DNA of 64,000 nt from Fibrisoma limi BUZ 3 (GTDB taxonomy: Bacteria; Bacteroidota; Bacteroidia; Cytophagales; Spirosomataceae): NCBI RefSeq assembly GCF_000296815.2, contig NZ_CAIT01000004.1:248001-312000 (forward strand). The letters are read 5' to 3'. Every line of letters begins with the position of its first letter. Within the stretch, counting starts at the first letter, position 1. The notes beneath the pieces are model-generated. The model saw only the letters and a list, made by a program, of their open reading frames with translations. It was not told the DNA's origin and made no database searches. Positions 42,579 to 51,293 of this stretch are shown here, piece after piece. Position numbers and translations under genes: made by a program.

Positions 42579-43100
42579 TTACGGAGCCGTGGGCTGTCCA
42601 TACGTTCGCTGATCGAGCGAAACAGATTGGCCAAACGGTTTCTTTTTGATCTTCACAACCAGTAGGTTGTCAAAATCGCCGGACTCAATTTTGGGTAGGG
42701 TTGGCTGGGTGCCCAGGCCCTTCGCTACGTCCAGAATTGTGTTGCTGTGGCCTACCACCAGTACGTCTTTGCCCCGGATGCGTTGAAGCCGCTCAACGAT
42801 CCGCTGTGTCGATTGCGCCGGGTAATTGACGATTGGAACGCCAGTCTGTCTGGCAAGCGGTTCGGCGGTCTGCCGGGTACGTCGGTACGGAGTGGAGAAG
42901 ATCGAGTCAATGCCGGCGCTACGTAAGGTTTCGGCCAGGGCTGCGGCCCGTTCGTGCCCGACCGTAGTGAGATTGGTCGAGTCGGTTTCGTCTACTTTTT
43001 CGGCATGGCGGACAATGTAGACGGTTGTGGTAGCGCAGCCGGAGGCCATCAGATAGATAAGCCCGGCTGTAACGAATTGTACGATGGGGTGTACGCGCAT
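42579..43100 (-). CDS. Histidine phosphatase family lipoprotein
   Basis: 173 residues with a lipoprotein signal (YLMASGC, Cys22), so it is membrane-attached outside the cytoplasm. The phosphoglycerate-mutase-like core has the RHG-type motif as VYIVRHAEK (Arg31, His32), a second basic cluster TPYRRTRQTAEPLA, and the distal VLVVGHSNT (His118). It would dephosphorylate an unknown substrate through a phospho-histidine. It is short but complete for the single-domain type. It diverges from the kinase gene at 43208, so the 107-bp gap holds both promoters. Confidence 0.88.
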   Translation of the reverse strand: MRVHPIVQFVTAGLIYLMASGCATTTVYIVRHAEKVDETDSTNLTTVGHERAAALAETLRSAGIDSIFSTPYRRTRQTAEPLARQTGVPIVNYPAQSTQRIVERLQRIRGKDVLVVGHSNTILDVAKGLGTQPTLPKIESGDFDNLLVVKIKKKPFGQSVSLDQRTYGQPTAP

Positions 43101-43207
43101 GAGTGGCGGATTTTTAGCAAATTACGGTCAAGTAAAGCTATAAAGCGAATTGTAACTAATCAGACGTGGTTTTCGTTACGATCTAACCAACACCTCTTTC
43201 CCATCGT

Positions 43208-44590
43208 ATGCCCTCCATTGAAACGCTGAAACAGTTTCCAGCCTTTGCTGCCGTTCCGTCCGAGCAGCTTCAATGGCTGCTCGACCGCGCCGAAGAACAA
43301 TCCTATTCCCGTGAGCAGGTTATTACCAAAGCCGGTGAGCCTATTGACCACCTGACGCTGGTGCTCGACGGGCGCATTCGCATCGACGGCGGGCCCAACG
43401 GTCAGGCCGACGAAATTGCGGTGTATGAAAGCCACGGCATTCTGGGGCTGCTGCCGTTTTCCCGTATGGTTAAAGCCGTAAGTCGGATAGTGGCTGAGCA
43501 ACCAGCACACGTACTGCTGCTGCACCGTACGCATCTGCGCGAGATGCCCGCAACCTGCTACGAGTTGACCGAAGCCCTGGTGCATCAGATGACCACACGC
43601 GTACGGGATTTTACGAAGCTTGTGCAGCAGAACGAGAAGCTGGCGTCGCTGGGGCGATTGTCGGCGGGACTGGCCCATGAGCTGAATAACCCCGTAGCCG
43701 CCGTGGTTCGGTCGGCCGACACGCTTCGGGAACACATGCGGGCCACGCCCGACGCGTTCAAGACCATCATGCACCTGAACCTGACGGATGAGCACGTTGA
43801 TGCGGTCAACGAAGCACTATTCCGGCGACTGGATCAAAAGCCCCCGACCCTCACGCTGATTGAGCGGAGCAACCTGGAAGACGAGATCACCGACTGGCTC
43901 GACGACCACGATGTACCCGACAGCCTGGACCTGGCCGGGCCGCTGGTTGAATACGGCTTTACGACCGATGATCTTGACTGGGTGCTCGACCGCGCCGATG
44001 AGAAGAACATCGGTGGAGTAATCAACTGGCTGGTTAACAACCTGATTACCGAGAAACTGGTCATGGATATCAGCGAGGCTTCCAAACGTATCTCGACGCT
44101 GGTCGGCTCGATCAAAAACTACACCCACATGGACCGGGGGGCGGGTCGCGAAAGCGTCCGGCTGAGCGAAGGCATCCGCAGTACGCTGACGCTCCTGGAT
44201 CATAAGCTCAAAGCCAAGCACATCAGCGTTGAGGTGGACGTACCGGACAATCTGCCGATGGTTTGCGGCTACCCGGGCGAGCTGAACCAAGTCTGGACGA
44301 ACCTGATCGATAACGCCATCGATGCCCTGCCCGATGGCGGTAAGCTGGCGATTACGGGTGAAATTGACCGCGAGTTTGTGCTGACCAAAGTGATCGACAA
44401 CGGTACGGGTATCCCCGACGACGTAAAGGATAAAATATTTGATCCGTTCTTTACGACAAAAGCGATAGGGCAGGGTACCGGCCTGGGCCTCGACATCGTG
44501 AAAGGAATCGTGAAGCACCACAACGGTTCCATTAAAGTTCAGTCGCAGCCCGGCCATACCGAATTCAGCGTCTGCATCCCGATCGAATGA
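43208..44590 (+). CDS. Histidine kinase with N-terminal cyclic-nucleotide-binding domain
   Basis: 460 residues, no membrane helices, so a cytoplasmic sensor. Residues 1-130 form a Crp-like cNMP-binding barrel ([32 protein letters not shown] as type pattern). The kinase starts with [20 protein letters not shown] (phospho-His157). An unusual insert of about 110 residues follows, then the ATPase domain: N-box [10 protein letters not shown]1 [10 protein letters not shown]2 GQGTGLGL. It is separated by 13 bp from the receiver-flavoprotein gene, so kinase and receiver are made together and are likely partners. Signal: a small ligand or redox state, not knowable here. Confidence 0.9.
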   Translation: MPSIETLKQFPAFAAVPSEQLQWLLDRAEEQSYSREQVITKAGEPIDHLTLVLDGRIRIDGGPNGQADEIAVYESHGILGLLPFSRMVKAVSRIVAEQPAHVLLLHRTHLREMPATCYELTEALVHQMTTRVRDFTKLVQQNEKLASLGRLSAGLAHELNNPVAAVVRSADTLREHMRATPDAFKTIMHLNLTDEHVDAVNEALFRRLDQKPPTLTLIERSNLEDEITDWLDDHDVPDSLDLAGPLVEYGFTTDDLDWVLDRADEKNIGGVINWLVNNLITEKLVMDISEASKRISTLVGSIKNYTHMDRGAGRESVRLSEGIRSTLTLLDHKLKAKHISVEVDVPDNLPMVCGYPGELNQVWTNLIDNAIDALPDGGKLAITGEIDREFVLTKVIDNGTGIPDDVKDKIFDPFFTTKAIGQGTGLGLDIVKGIVKHHNGSIKVQSQPGHTEFSVCIPIE

Positions 44591-44603
44591 TTTAACTAAT
44601 CCT

Positions 44604-46265
44604 ATGAAGCTACCCATCATCCTTTCCATCGACGATGATCCACAGGTGTTGCAGGCCGTTCAGCAGGACCTGCGCAAACAATACCGGAAACAATACCGTG
44701 TCATCTGCACGACGTCGGCGCAGGAGGCCCTTGATTCCCTGACTGAACTGAAAAAGAAGGGTGAAGTGGTCGCCATGTTCCTCTCCGACCAGCGGATGCC
44801 TGGGATGGCCGGGGTTGATTTCCTGACGAAAGCAAGGGTTATTTATCCCGAGGCTAAACGGGCGTTGCTGACGGCCTATTCCGACATCGACGCGGCTGTG
44901 CGGGCGATCAACGAAGTGCAACTGGACTATTACATCGCCAAGCCCTGGGACCCGCCCGAAGAAAAACTCTATCCCGTACTCGACGATCTGCTCAGCGACT
45001 GGCAGTCGAATCATAAACCCGATTTTGAAGGGCTGCGGCTGATTGGCTACCAGTTTTCGCCCCGCTCGCACGAGTTGAAGGATTTTCTGGCCGGCAACCT
45101 CTTTCCGTACCAGTGGCTCGACATCGAAACGGACCCCAAAGCGCAGGAGTTGCTTGATCTCCATAGCGTTGAGCGAAAAGATATACCCGCCGTCGTGCTT
45201 GAAGATGGCACCATACTCCTCCAGCCGAGCCTGAGTGAACTGGGCGAAAAGCTGGGGTTGAAGCCCAAAGCGATGGAGTCGCTTTACGATCTGGCCATCA
45301 TCGGGGCAGGACCGGCCGGGCTGGCCGCGGCCGTATACGGCGGCTCCGAAGGACTGAAAACAATCCTGATCGACAAGCGGGCGCCGGGAGGGCAGGCTGG
45401 TACCAGCTCCCGAATCGAAAACTACCTGGGTTTTCCATCAGGACTGAGCGGAGCCGATCTGGCACGCCGGGCCATTACGCAGGCGCAACGGTTCGGCGTT
45501 GAGTTTCTGGCTCCGCAGGAAGTGGTCGAGATCAGTTCGCAGGGGCAATACAAACACATCCGGATGGCTGATGGCAGTGAGGTGCTGACCCGCGCTATTT
45601 TGCTCAGCACAGGCGTGTCGTACCACAAGCTTGAAAACGAAAGCCTGGATAAATTTACCGGTGCGGGGGTTTACTACGGAGCCGCCACCACCGAAGCCTA
45701 CGCATTCAAAGGGCAGCCGGTGTACATCGTCGGGGGAGGAAACTCGGCTGGGCAAGGGGCTATGTACCTATCCCGAACGGCCTCGGAGGTATTTATCTGT
45801 ATCCGCCGGTCGAGCCTGAGCGAAACCATGTCGCAATACCTGATCGACCAGATCGAAAAAACGCCGAACATCACGCTTTTGCCCTGTACGGAAGTAGTGG
45901 AAGGCCTGGGCAACGAGCGGCTGGAGTGCCTGGTGCTTGAAGACATGAACACCAACGAACGGCGCACGGTGAAAGCGGGCGGTCTGTTCATTTTCATCGG
46001 TGCCAAACCCCTGACCGACTGGATCGAAATGGACATCATCAAAGACAACCGGGGCTTCATCGAAACAGGACGAGGTCTGGCCCGCTACGATGACTTCAAA
46101 AAATCGTGGAAGCTGAACCGGGAGCCGTACGCACTGGAAACGTGTAGTGCCGGAATCTTTGCCGCTGGCGATGTGCGGGCAGGAGCCATGAACCGCGTAG
46201 CCTCAGCCGTGGGCGAAGGGGCTATGGCGGTTAGCTTTGTGCACAAGTATCTGGCTGAGAACTGA
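44604..46265 (+). CDS. Receiver domain fused to thioredoxin-reductase-like FAD oxidoreductase
   Basis: 553 residues in three parts. Residues 1-130: CheY-like receiver with acidic cluster SIDDD, phosphoacceptor Asp62 in LSDQRMPGM and Lys113. Residues about 140-222: thioredoxin-like segment without an active CxxC. Residues 228-553: TrxR-type flavoprotein with FAD site IIGAGPAGLAA, NADPH site VGGGNSAGQGA (about 376-386) and C-terminal GIFAAGDVR. Where TrxR has its CATC redox pair this protein reads GVYYGAATTEA (355-365), so no dithiol is present. Phosphorylation by the upstream kinase would gate a flavin reaction; this is inference. The UBP-finger gene follows after about 100 bp. Confidence 0.9.
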   Translation: MKLPIILSIDDDPQVLQAVQQDLRKQYRKQYRVICTTSAQEALDSLTELKKKGEVVAMFLSDQRMPGMAGVDFLTKARVIYPEAKRALLTAYSDIDAAVRAINEVQLDYYIAKPWDPPEEKLYPVLDDLLSDWQSNHKPDFEGLRLIGYQFSPRSHELKDFLAGNLFPYQWLDIETDPKAQELLDLHSVERKDIPAVVLEDGTILLQPSLSELGEKLGLKPKAMESLYDLAIIGAGPAGLAAAVYGGSEGLKTILIDKRAPGGQAGTSSRIENYLGFPSGLSGADLARRAITQAQRFGVEFLAPQEVVEISSQGQYKHIRMADGSEVLTRAILLSTGVSYHKLENESLDKFTGAGVYYGAATTEAYAFKGQPVYIVGGGNSAGQGAMYLSRTASEVFICIRRSSLSETMSQYLIDQIEKTPNITLLPCTEVVEGLGNERLECLVLEDMNTNERRTVKAGGLFIFIGAKPLTDWIEMDIIKDNRGFIETGRGLARYDDFKKSWKLNREPYALETCSAGIFAAGDVRAGAMNRVASAVGEGAMAVSFVHKYLAEN

Positions 46266-46367
46266 GTTCGTGGTTGTTGTAGTTGCTACGCTGTTCTTAA
46301 CATCCAGGTAGAGCCACGAACCATTAACCATGAACCACGAACGTTACACGTAAAACCAACCCACTTT

Positions 46368-46640
46368 ATGCCTAAACAACAGGTATGCAACCACCTAGCC
46401 GAGCTAACCGAAATCAAACCCGCTCATGCCTACGTTTGTGACGAATGTGTGAAAGTAGGCGGGACGTGGGTACACCTGCGTACGTGCCAGACCTGCGGCA
46501 CCACGCTCTGCTGCGACTCGTCGCCGGCCCGTCATGCCACGCAGCATTTCCACGCGTTGGGCCATCCGGTGGTGGCATCGGCCGAACCGGGCGAGCGCTG
46601 GGTGTGGTGTTATGCCGATCAGCAAATGGCGCAGTATTAG
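46368..46640 (+). CDS. UBP-type zinc finger protein
   Basis: 90 residues, essentially one ZnF-UBP domain. The metal ligands follow the family spacing: C7-NH, CDEC (24-27), CQTCG (40-44), C48/C49, H56, H60/H62 and H66, with the closing motif RWVWCYADQ matching the VWCY block of eukaryotic UBP fingers. In eukaryotes this fold binds the free C-terminal Gly-Gly of ubiquitin; no ubiquitin is expected in this organism. Genes like this commonly sit beside receiver/flavoprotein genes in bacteria, as here. A 16-bp terminator hairpin follows. Confidence 0.9.
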   Translation: MPKQQVCNHLAELTEIKPAHAYVCDECVKVGGTWVHLRTCQTCGTTLCCDSSPARHATQHFHALGHPVVASAEPGERWVWCYADQQMAQY

Positions 46641-46659
46641 CGGCCGACTGGTACCAGAT

Positions 46660-46705
46660 AAACACGAACGCGCCCCGATCAACTGACCAGGGCGCGTTCG
46701 TGTTT
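46660..46705. terminator. Bidirectional terminator between convergent genes
   Basis: AAACACGAACGCGCCC (46660-46675) pairs exactly with GGGCGCGTTCGTGTTT (46690-46705), with A/T-rich ends on both sides. It closes the kinase/flavoprotein/UBP unit and the convergent gene at 46719. Confidence 0.85.
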
Positions 46706-46718
46706 GTTGCTATGTTGT

Positions 46719-47126
46719 TTACTGCAGGCTGATCGTACGCTCAACCACAGGGGCCTTCGTTGATACTGTGAACGGATACGTATTCGTGGTCTGGCCGTCG
46801 TTCACTTCGACTTTATATTGACCATCCGTAACCTGTTGCAGATTGAATTTAACCCGGTACGTACCTGACTTACGGTTCAGTGACTGGGCAGCCAGTTCGT
46901 TTCCTTTGTTGTCAACTACCCGGATTTGCAGCACTTTGGTAGCGGGTTTTTCAACAATTACGTTCAGTACGTCGTAGTTAGCCGTTGGATAGATAGCTAC
47001 CTGGTATGAAGCTTCCGTTTTCTTAACGACTACATCGTCAATTGAGGGGGCCGTTGTTTTAGCGTCTACAGTATAAGCGGTTGTCAGCGCAAAAGCGACC
47101 AGCAGGGATTTGAAGACAGTTTTCAT
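46719..47126 (-). CDS. Small secreted beta-rich protein
   Basis: 135 residues with a signal peptide (MKTVFKSLLVAFALTTAYTVDA). The mature part is a single beta-sandwich-like domain with LNVIVEKPATKVLQIRVVDNKGNELAAQSLNRK and YRVKFNLQQVTDGQYKVEV. This is close to DUF3244 or to the sorting-domain fold of T9SS cargo, but it is a whole protein rather than a tail. Function unknown. On the minus strand a TACCTTTG promoter element lies at 47177-47170, about 45 bp before the ATG, with a weak -33 partner. It converges on the UBP gene across a shared terminator. Confidence 0.75.
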   Translation of the reverse strand: MKTVFKSLLVAFALTTAYTVDAKTTAPSIDDVVVKKTEASYQVAIYPTANYDVLNVIVEKPATKVLQIRVVDNKGNELAAQSLNRKSGTYRVKFNLQQVTDGQYKVEVNDGQTTNTYPFTVSTKAPVVERTISLQ

Positions 47127-47336
47127 GGCGTGTAAATGGTTTTTGTGTTGTTCTTTGTTGTTTACGATTCAAAGGTATAGCGGTCTGCTAACGTAGCCAC
47201 TATCATCTTACGCCAATGGTTATAATAGCGGGGTGAACCGTACAAAATTCGGTTTGAATGGTTTTAGGTCTATTATGATCGGTGAAATGAGCCAAATAAG
47301 AGGTTTATTGCCAAATAAAGTAGAAGTACGCAATAA

Positions 47337-48587
47337 TTAACTGTCAAACTGCGCAGAACTACGTAAACGTTCTACAAGCCGGTCAAACTGCCTAATTATA
47401 TGAACGTTTTCGATTAGCGGCTTGCCTCGTTTAATACGGCCGAACAGCAGCGTCTTTCCGCCGTCGGTGAGGGTAGGGGCAAACTCGGCATCGGCCGTGT
47501 TAATATCAGGCCCCAGGTTCTGTGGGCGGCTCCACCGGCCATTTTGGTTGAACGAGATTACCAGGTCGCCGTCTCCGTAATCCTGCTGGCTATCGCGCCC
47601 GACGTAAATGATAAAGTCCTCGTTCGGCGCAATGCAGGGGTTCCCTTCGTAATCGCCGGTGTTCAACGTAGTGCCAAGGTTTTCCGGTTTCTGGTAAACG
47701 CCATTGCGCTGAACGGAGCGCCAGATGTCGGCTTTACCCAGTCCACCCTGCCGTGTAGACGAAAAATATAAGGTACCGTTGGCCGCCACGCTGGCGTAAA
47801 AATCCGACGAATCGGAGTTGACCGTAGCGCCCAGGTGATACGGTTCACTCCAGCCTTTGTTTGTCCGGCGAATGGCCCAGATGTCGAAATCGCCGGGTTG
47901 ATTTCGGCCGGGCTTCGGCCGGTTCGAGTTAAAAATCAACGTACTGCCATCGGGCGAAAAGAAGGGATCAATGTCTTTGTACTGGCCCGAAAAGGGAACC
48001 CGGCTTGGTTTCTGCCACTGGCCATTTTGCCGGCTGGTCGTGTAGAGGTGGAGGGTGTCGCGCCCGCCGTATGACTTGACGAAGAAGGCCGTCTGCCCGT
48101 CGGGGGCGATGGTAAGGCCAAACACGTCGTTGGTAGAAACTGTGTCCGGCGCGTATAGAGGGGCTTTGTCGATGCGGTTGAAAATCTTGCTGACAACCTG
48201 CCAGCGTCCGTCGATCTTCAGCAGGTTGAAGTAATCGATGAACGTGTGCGTCGGTGCGTTGATTTCGAGCTTGGCCTGGGCGGCTGTTCCCGTAATGTCA
48301 ATGGCCAGAATGCGGGTTGTGCGGTTGGCACGCTGGCCCGCCGACGCCTTTGCCCGGTTCAGGTAATCGGCGATGGGTACATCCCGAAATTGCCCCGTAG
48401 TTTTATCCACAAACTTCATCGTTGCCGATGGGTGAAAGGCACGGATCAGCCGGGTTGTATCGCCGTAAGTACCGCCGTCTAGGTAATCAAGTGCGGCCGC
48501 TTCGACCTGGGCACGTTCGGTTTGCTGGGCTGTGGCCGGCAGACAGCCAATCAGCAGCAGGAGGGCGGTAGTCAGGTGCTTGTTCAT
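47337..48587 (-). CDS. Secreted protein with NTF2-like domain and PD40 propeller
   Basis: 416 residues. Signal peptide (MNKHLTTALLLLIGCLPATAQ), then an NTF2/lumazine-binding-like domain (about 25-140: AALDYLDGGTYGDTTRLIRAFHPSATMKF ... FNLLKIDGRWQVVSKIF). The rest (about 150-400) is a WD40-like PD40 propeller with repeated PFFSPDGSTLIFNSNR, DGQTAFFVKS and GKADIWRS strands, as in TolB and OmpA-linked proteins. The combination is unusual; a periplasmic binding role is likely and no enzyme motif is evident. It diverges from the LytS kinase gene at 48764. Confidence 0.85.
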   Translation of the reverse strand: MNKHLTTALLLLIGCLPATAQQTERAQVEAAALDYLDGGTYGDTTRLIRAFHPSATMKFVDKTTGQFRDVPIADYLNRAKASAGQRANRTTRILAIDITGTAAQAKLEINAPTHTFIDYFNLLKIDGRWQVVSKIFNRIDKAPLYAPDTVSTNDVFGLTIAPDGQTAFFVKSYGGRDTLHLYTTSRQNGQWQKPSRVPFSGQYKDIDPFFSPDGSTLIFNSNRPKPGRNQPGDFDIWAIRRTNKGWSEPYHLGATVNSDSSDFYASVAANGTLYFSSTRQGGLGKADIWRSVQRNGVYQKPENLGTTLNTGDYEGNPCIAPNEDFIIYVGRDSQQDYGDGDLVISFNQNGRWSRPQNLGPDINTADAEFAPTLTDGGKTLLFGRIKRGKPLIENVHIIRQFDRLVERLRSSAQFDS

Positions 48588-48763
48588 TTGGATGAGTTGT
48601 TTTTAGGCCGGCAAGTTTCCGTAACGACGTAGCGATCAGCAAGTAAAGTAGACCCCTGCCCCGGTTTTTTCGGCCGAATGGGCCAATGGCCGTCTGTCGA
48701 AAAAATGAGGTCACCCGTCGAAATGCTGGTCGTGGCTCGGTTGATTTCGCTTATCTTCCCGGA

Positions 48764-49771
48764 ATGAAAAAGCCTGTTTTGCCGTGGGTTCAGGTGGGGC
48801 TGTGGGTGATGGTGTACCTGCTGCTGCTGGTCTATACGATCCAGAAGGGAAGCGACTGGCAGTATGGGTTCGTGTACACAACCGTTGGGGTGGTGTTTTA
48901 CGTCGTGACGGTATATCTCCATGCAAATTGGTTGCTGCCGCGTTTCTTCTACCAGGGACACCGTGGGTACTATGCTCTGTTTGCCAGTTTGCTCCTGGTC
49001 GGGCTGGTGTTGGTCCGGATGTGGCTGGAATACGAACTGTTGTTCATCCGGTTAAATCAGCACCAGTTCTTCGGCTGGAACGCTGCCCATGCCGCTTTCG
49101 ATTCGATCACGATTCTGCTGGCGTTCCTGTTCGGGTTTCTGCTGCGGGTAGCCATCAATTACGTTGACCTGCTCCAGCGCGAAGAACGGCTGCGCAGTCA
49201 GCAAACCGCCAGCGAACTTGCCCTATTGAAGTCGCAGGTGCAGCCCCATTTTCTATTCAATACGTTGAACAACATTTACGCGCTGGCCGTAGCCCGGTCG
49301 GAGCAGACGGCCGAAGTGGTGGCCCGGTTGTCGGACATTATGCGGTATTTTGTTGACGAAGCGCCCAAGGACCGGGTGCCCCTCTCGTCGGAGATGACAT
49401 TTATTCAGAATTACCTCGAACTGGAGCAGATTCGGCTGCGCTATCCGCTACCGGTGCAGGTTTGTGTTAACGTGGCCAACCCGGCCCCAGCCATCCCGCC
49501 CATGCTGTTGATTCCGTTCGTGGAGAATGTCTTCAAACACGGCATCGACAAGACCCGCCCCGACAACGAAGCGGAAATTCGGCTGACGTATCAACAGGAA
49601 CGGCTGGATTTTCTGGTGCGGAACAAAGTCTTCCAGACGTCGGAAGGGCCGTGGCGCGGGCTGGCTAATCTACAGCGTCGGCTGGAACTGGTGTATCCCG
49701 GTCGTTTCGAGATGCAGGTGTTTCAGGAGAAGGAGTATTTTTATGCGTCGTTAGTCATTTCCCGCCCATGA
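48764..49771 (+). CDS. LytS-type sensor histidine kinase
   Basis: 335 residues from the ATG at 48764 (MKKPVLPWVQ), where the first membrane helix begins. Four membrane helices (about 8-28, 35-52, 68-90, 112-132) are followed by the His-kinase/ATPase part with phospho-His162 in QVQPHFLFNTLNN, N-box FVENVFKHG and the lid motif GLANLQRRLEL. This C-terminal segment is intact, unlike that of the homologous kinase at 31442-32514, and is a useful reference for the damaged copy. It overlaps the LytTR regulator gene by 4 bp. Confidence 0.93.
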   Translation: MKKPVLPWVQVGLWVMVYLLLLVYTIQKGSDWQYGFVYTTVGVVFYVVTVYLHANWLLPRFFYQGHRGYYALFASLLLVGLVLVRMWLEYELLFIRLNQHQFFGWNAAHAAFDSITILLAFLFGFLLRVAINYVDLLQREERLRSQQTASELALLKSQVQPHFLFNTLNNIYALAVARSEQTAEVVARLSDIMRYFVDEAPKDRVPLSSEMTFIQNYLELEQIRLRYPLPVQVCVNVANPAPAIPPMLLIPFVENVFKHGIDKTRPDNEAEIRLTYQQERLDFLVRNKVFQTSEGPWRGLANLQRRLELVYPGRFEMQVFQEKEYFYASLVISRP

Positions 49772-50478
49772 GTCTGACCTGCCTGATCGTTGATGATGAG
49801 CCACTGGCCGTGCAGTTGCTGGAGGGGCATATTCGCCTGACGCCCTTCCTGACCCATGCCCACACCTGCTACCACGCCCTCGAAGCGCTCAAATGGCTGG
49901 AAACGAATACGGTCGACCTGATTTTTCTGGACATCAACATGCCGTATCTGTCGGGTGTTCAGTTGAAGGCCCTGCTGCCGACGCAACAGCCGGTCATCTT
50001 CACAACCGCTTATTCCGACTATGCCGTAGAGAGTTACGAACTCAACGCGGTGGATTACCTGCTGAAGCCCATTACGTTCGACCGCTTCCTGAAAGCCGCC
50101 ATGAAGGTCCGCAAGGCAGGGGAGCATCCCCAGGTACCGGCCGTACCGTCTGTAACCGAGTCGGACACGTACATTTACATCAAATCCGGTAAGGACTACC
50201 TGAACGTAGCTTACGACGACATCCTGTACATCGAAGCTCTGAAAGACTACGTCACCGTGGTCACGCCAACGGCCCGGATCATTGCCTACAAACGCCTGAA
50301 GGACCTGGAACAAACGCTGCCCGGCCAGTTCAGTCGGGTACACCTGTCGTACATCGTCAACCACAACAAAATACAGAAAGTGGTGGCCAATCACATCTGG
50401 ATTGGTACGCAGCAAATCCCGCTCAGCGATACGTACCGGGCCGCGTTCCTGCAACGGATCGAGCGGCAACTGTGGTAG
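49768..50478 (+). CDS. LytTR family response regulator
   Basis: 236 residues. The receiver domain has IVDDE at the start, phosphoacceptor Asp55 in LIFLDINMP and the Lys in LLKPI. The LytTR DNA-binding domain (about 135-236) contains YIYIKSGKDYLNVAYDDILYIEALKDYVTV and FSRVHLSYIVNHNKI. Its ATG overlaps the kinase stop (ATGA), so sensor and regulator are translationally coupled. Targets cannot be told from the window. Confidence 0.94.
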   Translation: MSLTCLIVDDEPLAVQLLEGHIRLTPFLTHAHTCYHALEALKWLETNTVDLIFLDINMPYLSGVQLKALLPTQQPVIFTTAYSDYAVESYELNAVDYLLKPITFDRFLKAAMKVRKAGEHPQVPAVPSVTESDTYIYIKSGKDYLNVAYDDILYIEALKDYVTVVTPTARIIAYKRLKDLEQTLPGQFSRVHLSYIVNHNKIQKVVANHIWIGTQQIPLSDTYRAAFLQRIERQLW

Positions 50479-50583
50479 TTGGGGCTATTCTAGAGCCATT
50501 CGAGGGATGAAAACGGGCTGGTGATGCAGGCAAATCATGGATGAAGTTATAATTTGCACCGACCTGCATAGCGCCGATCATTC

Positions 50584-51204
50584 ATGACGACAACACGACC
50601 CATCAAAGCCCTCTTCCTCGACATAGGGGGCGTATTGCTGACCAATGGCTGGGACCGGGATGCCCGGCGTCGGGCCGCCGACCTGTTCGGTCTTGATCAC
50701 GACGAACTGAACGAACGCCATCACCTGACGTTCGATACGTACGAAGAAGGCAAGCTGAGCCTGGACGACTACCTGAAACGGATCGTTTTTTACGAAGAAC
50801 GCTCATTTTCAGAGCTGGAGTTTACCCGCTTCATTATGGAACAGTCGCAGCCGTTCCCCGATATGATTCAACTAATCAGCCAGTTGAAACAACGCCACGG
50901 CCTGAAACTGCTGGCAGTCAACAACGAGGGGCGGGAGATCAACGAGTACCGCATCAAACAGTTTGGACTGGATAAATTCATCGACGCGTTTGTGTCGTCC
51001 TGCTACGTCCATTTTCGTAAGCCCGACACCGATCTGTTTCGGCTGGCGCTGGATGTAGCGCAGGTCGACCCGCAGCAGGTCGTCTATATTGATGACCGGC
51101 GCATGTTCGTGGAGGTGGCCCGGTCGATGGGCATGAACTGCCTGCATCACACCAGCTACGAATCGACGGTGCAGGTCCTGGCTAACCTTGGCCTGGCGCT
51201 ATAG
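50584..51204 (+). CDS. HAD family hydrolase
   Basis: 206 residues, cytoplasmic. HAD motif I is LFLDIGGVLLTNGWD, in which the second Asp of DxD is replaced by Gly (DIGG), as in the haloacid-dehalogenase/epoxide-hydrolase-like branch. Motif II is LLAVNNEG, motif III is near HFRKPDTDLFRLAL (Lys) and motif IV is VVYIDDRRMFVEVARSMGMN. It would hydrolyse a phosphate ester or C-halogen bond; the substrate is unknown. It ends before a 34-bp perfect hairpin that separates it from the convergent multi-PAS kinase gene. Confidence 0.88.
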   Translation: MTTTRPIKALFLDIGGVLLTNGWDRDARRRAADLFGLDHDELNERHHLTFDTYEEGKLSLDDYLKRIVFYEERSFSELEFTRFIMEQSQPFPDMIQLISQLKQRHGLKLLAVNNEGREINEYRIKQFGLDKFIDAFVSSCYVHFRKPDTDLFRLALDVAQVDPQQVVYIDDRRMFVEVARSMGMNCLHHTSYESTVQVLANLGLAL

Positions 51205-51214
51205 GCGCAGAAAC

Positions 51215-51285
51215 GGGTAGCGGAGGTATAGGGAAGTGGTGTCAGGTGCAGCACCTGACACCACTTCCCTATACCTCCGCTACCC
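51215..51285. repeat. 34-bp perfect inverted repeat between convergent genes
   Basis: Arms 51215-51248 and 51252-51285 are exact complements around a 3-base loop, one of the longest perfect hairpins here. The inner part GTGGTGTCAGGT / ACCTGACACCAC is the same as in the repeat at 15960-16021. It can terminate transcription from both sides. Confidence 0.88.
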
Positions 51286-51293
51286 CACTCCGA

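Noticed and set aside
46266-46342. GTTCGTGGTT / AACCACGAAC dyad after the flavoprotein gene
   Set aside because: The arms are only 10 bp with a 57-base spacer and the region is low-complexity; not strong enough to list as a hairpin.
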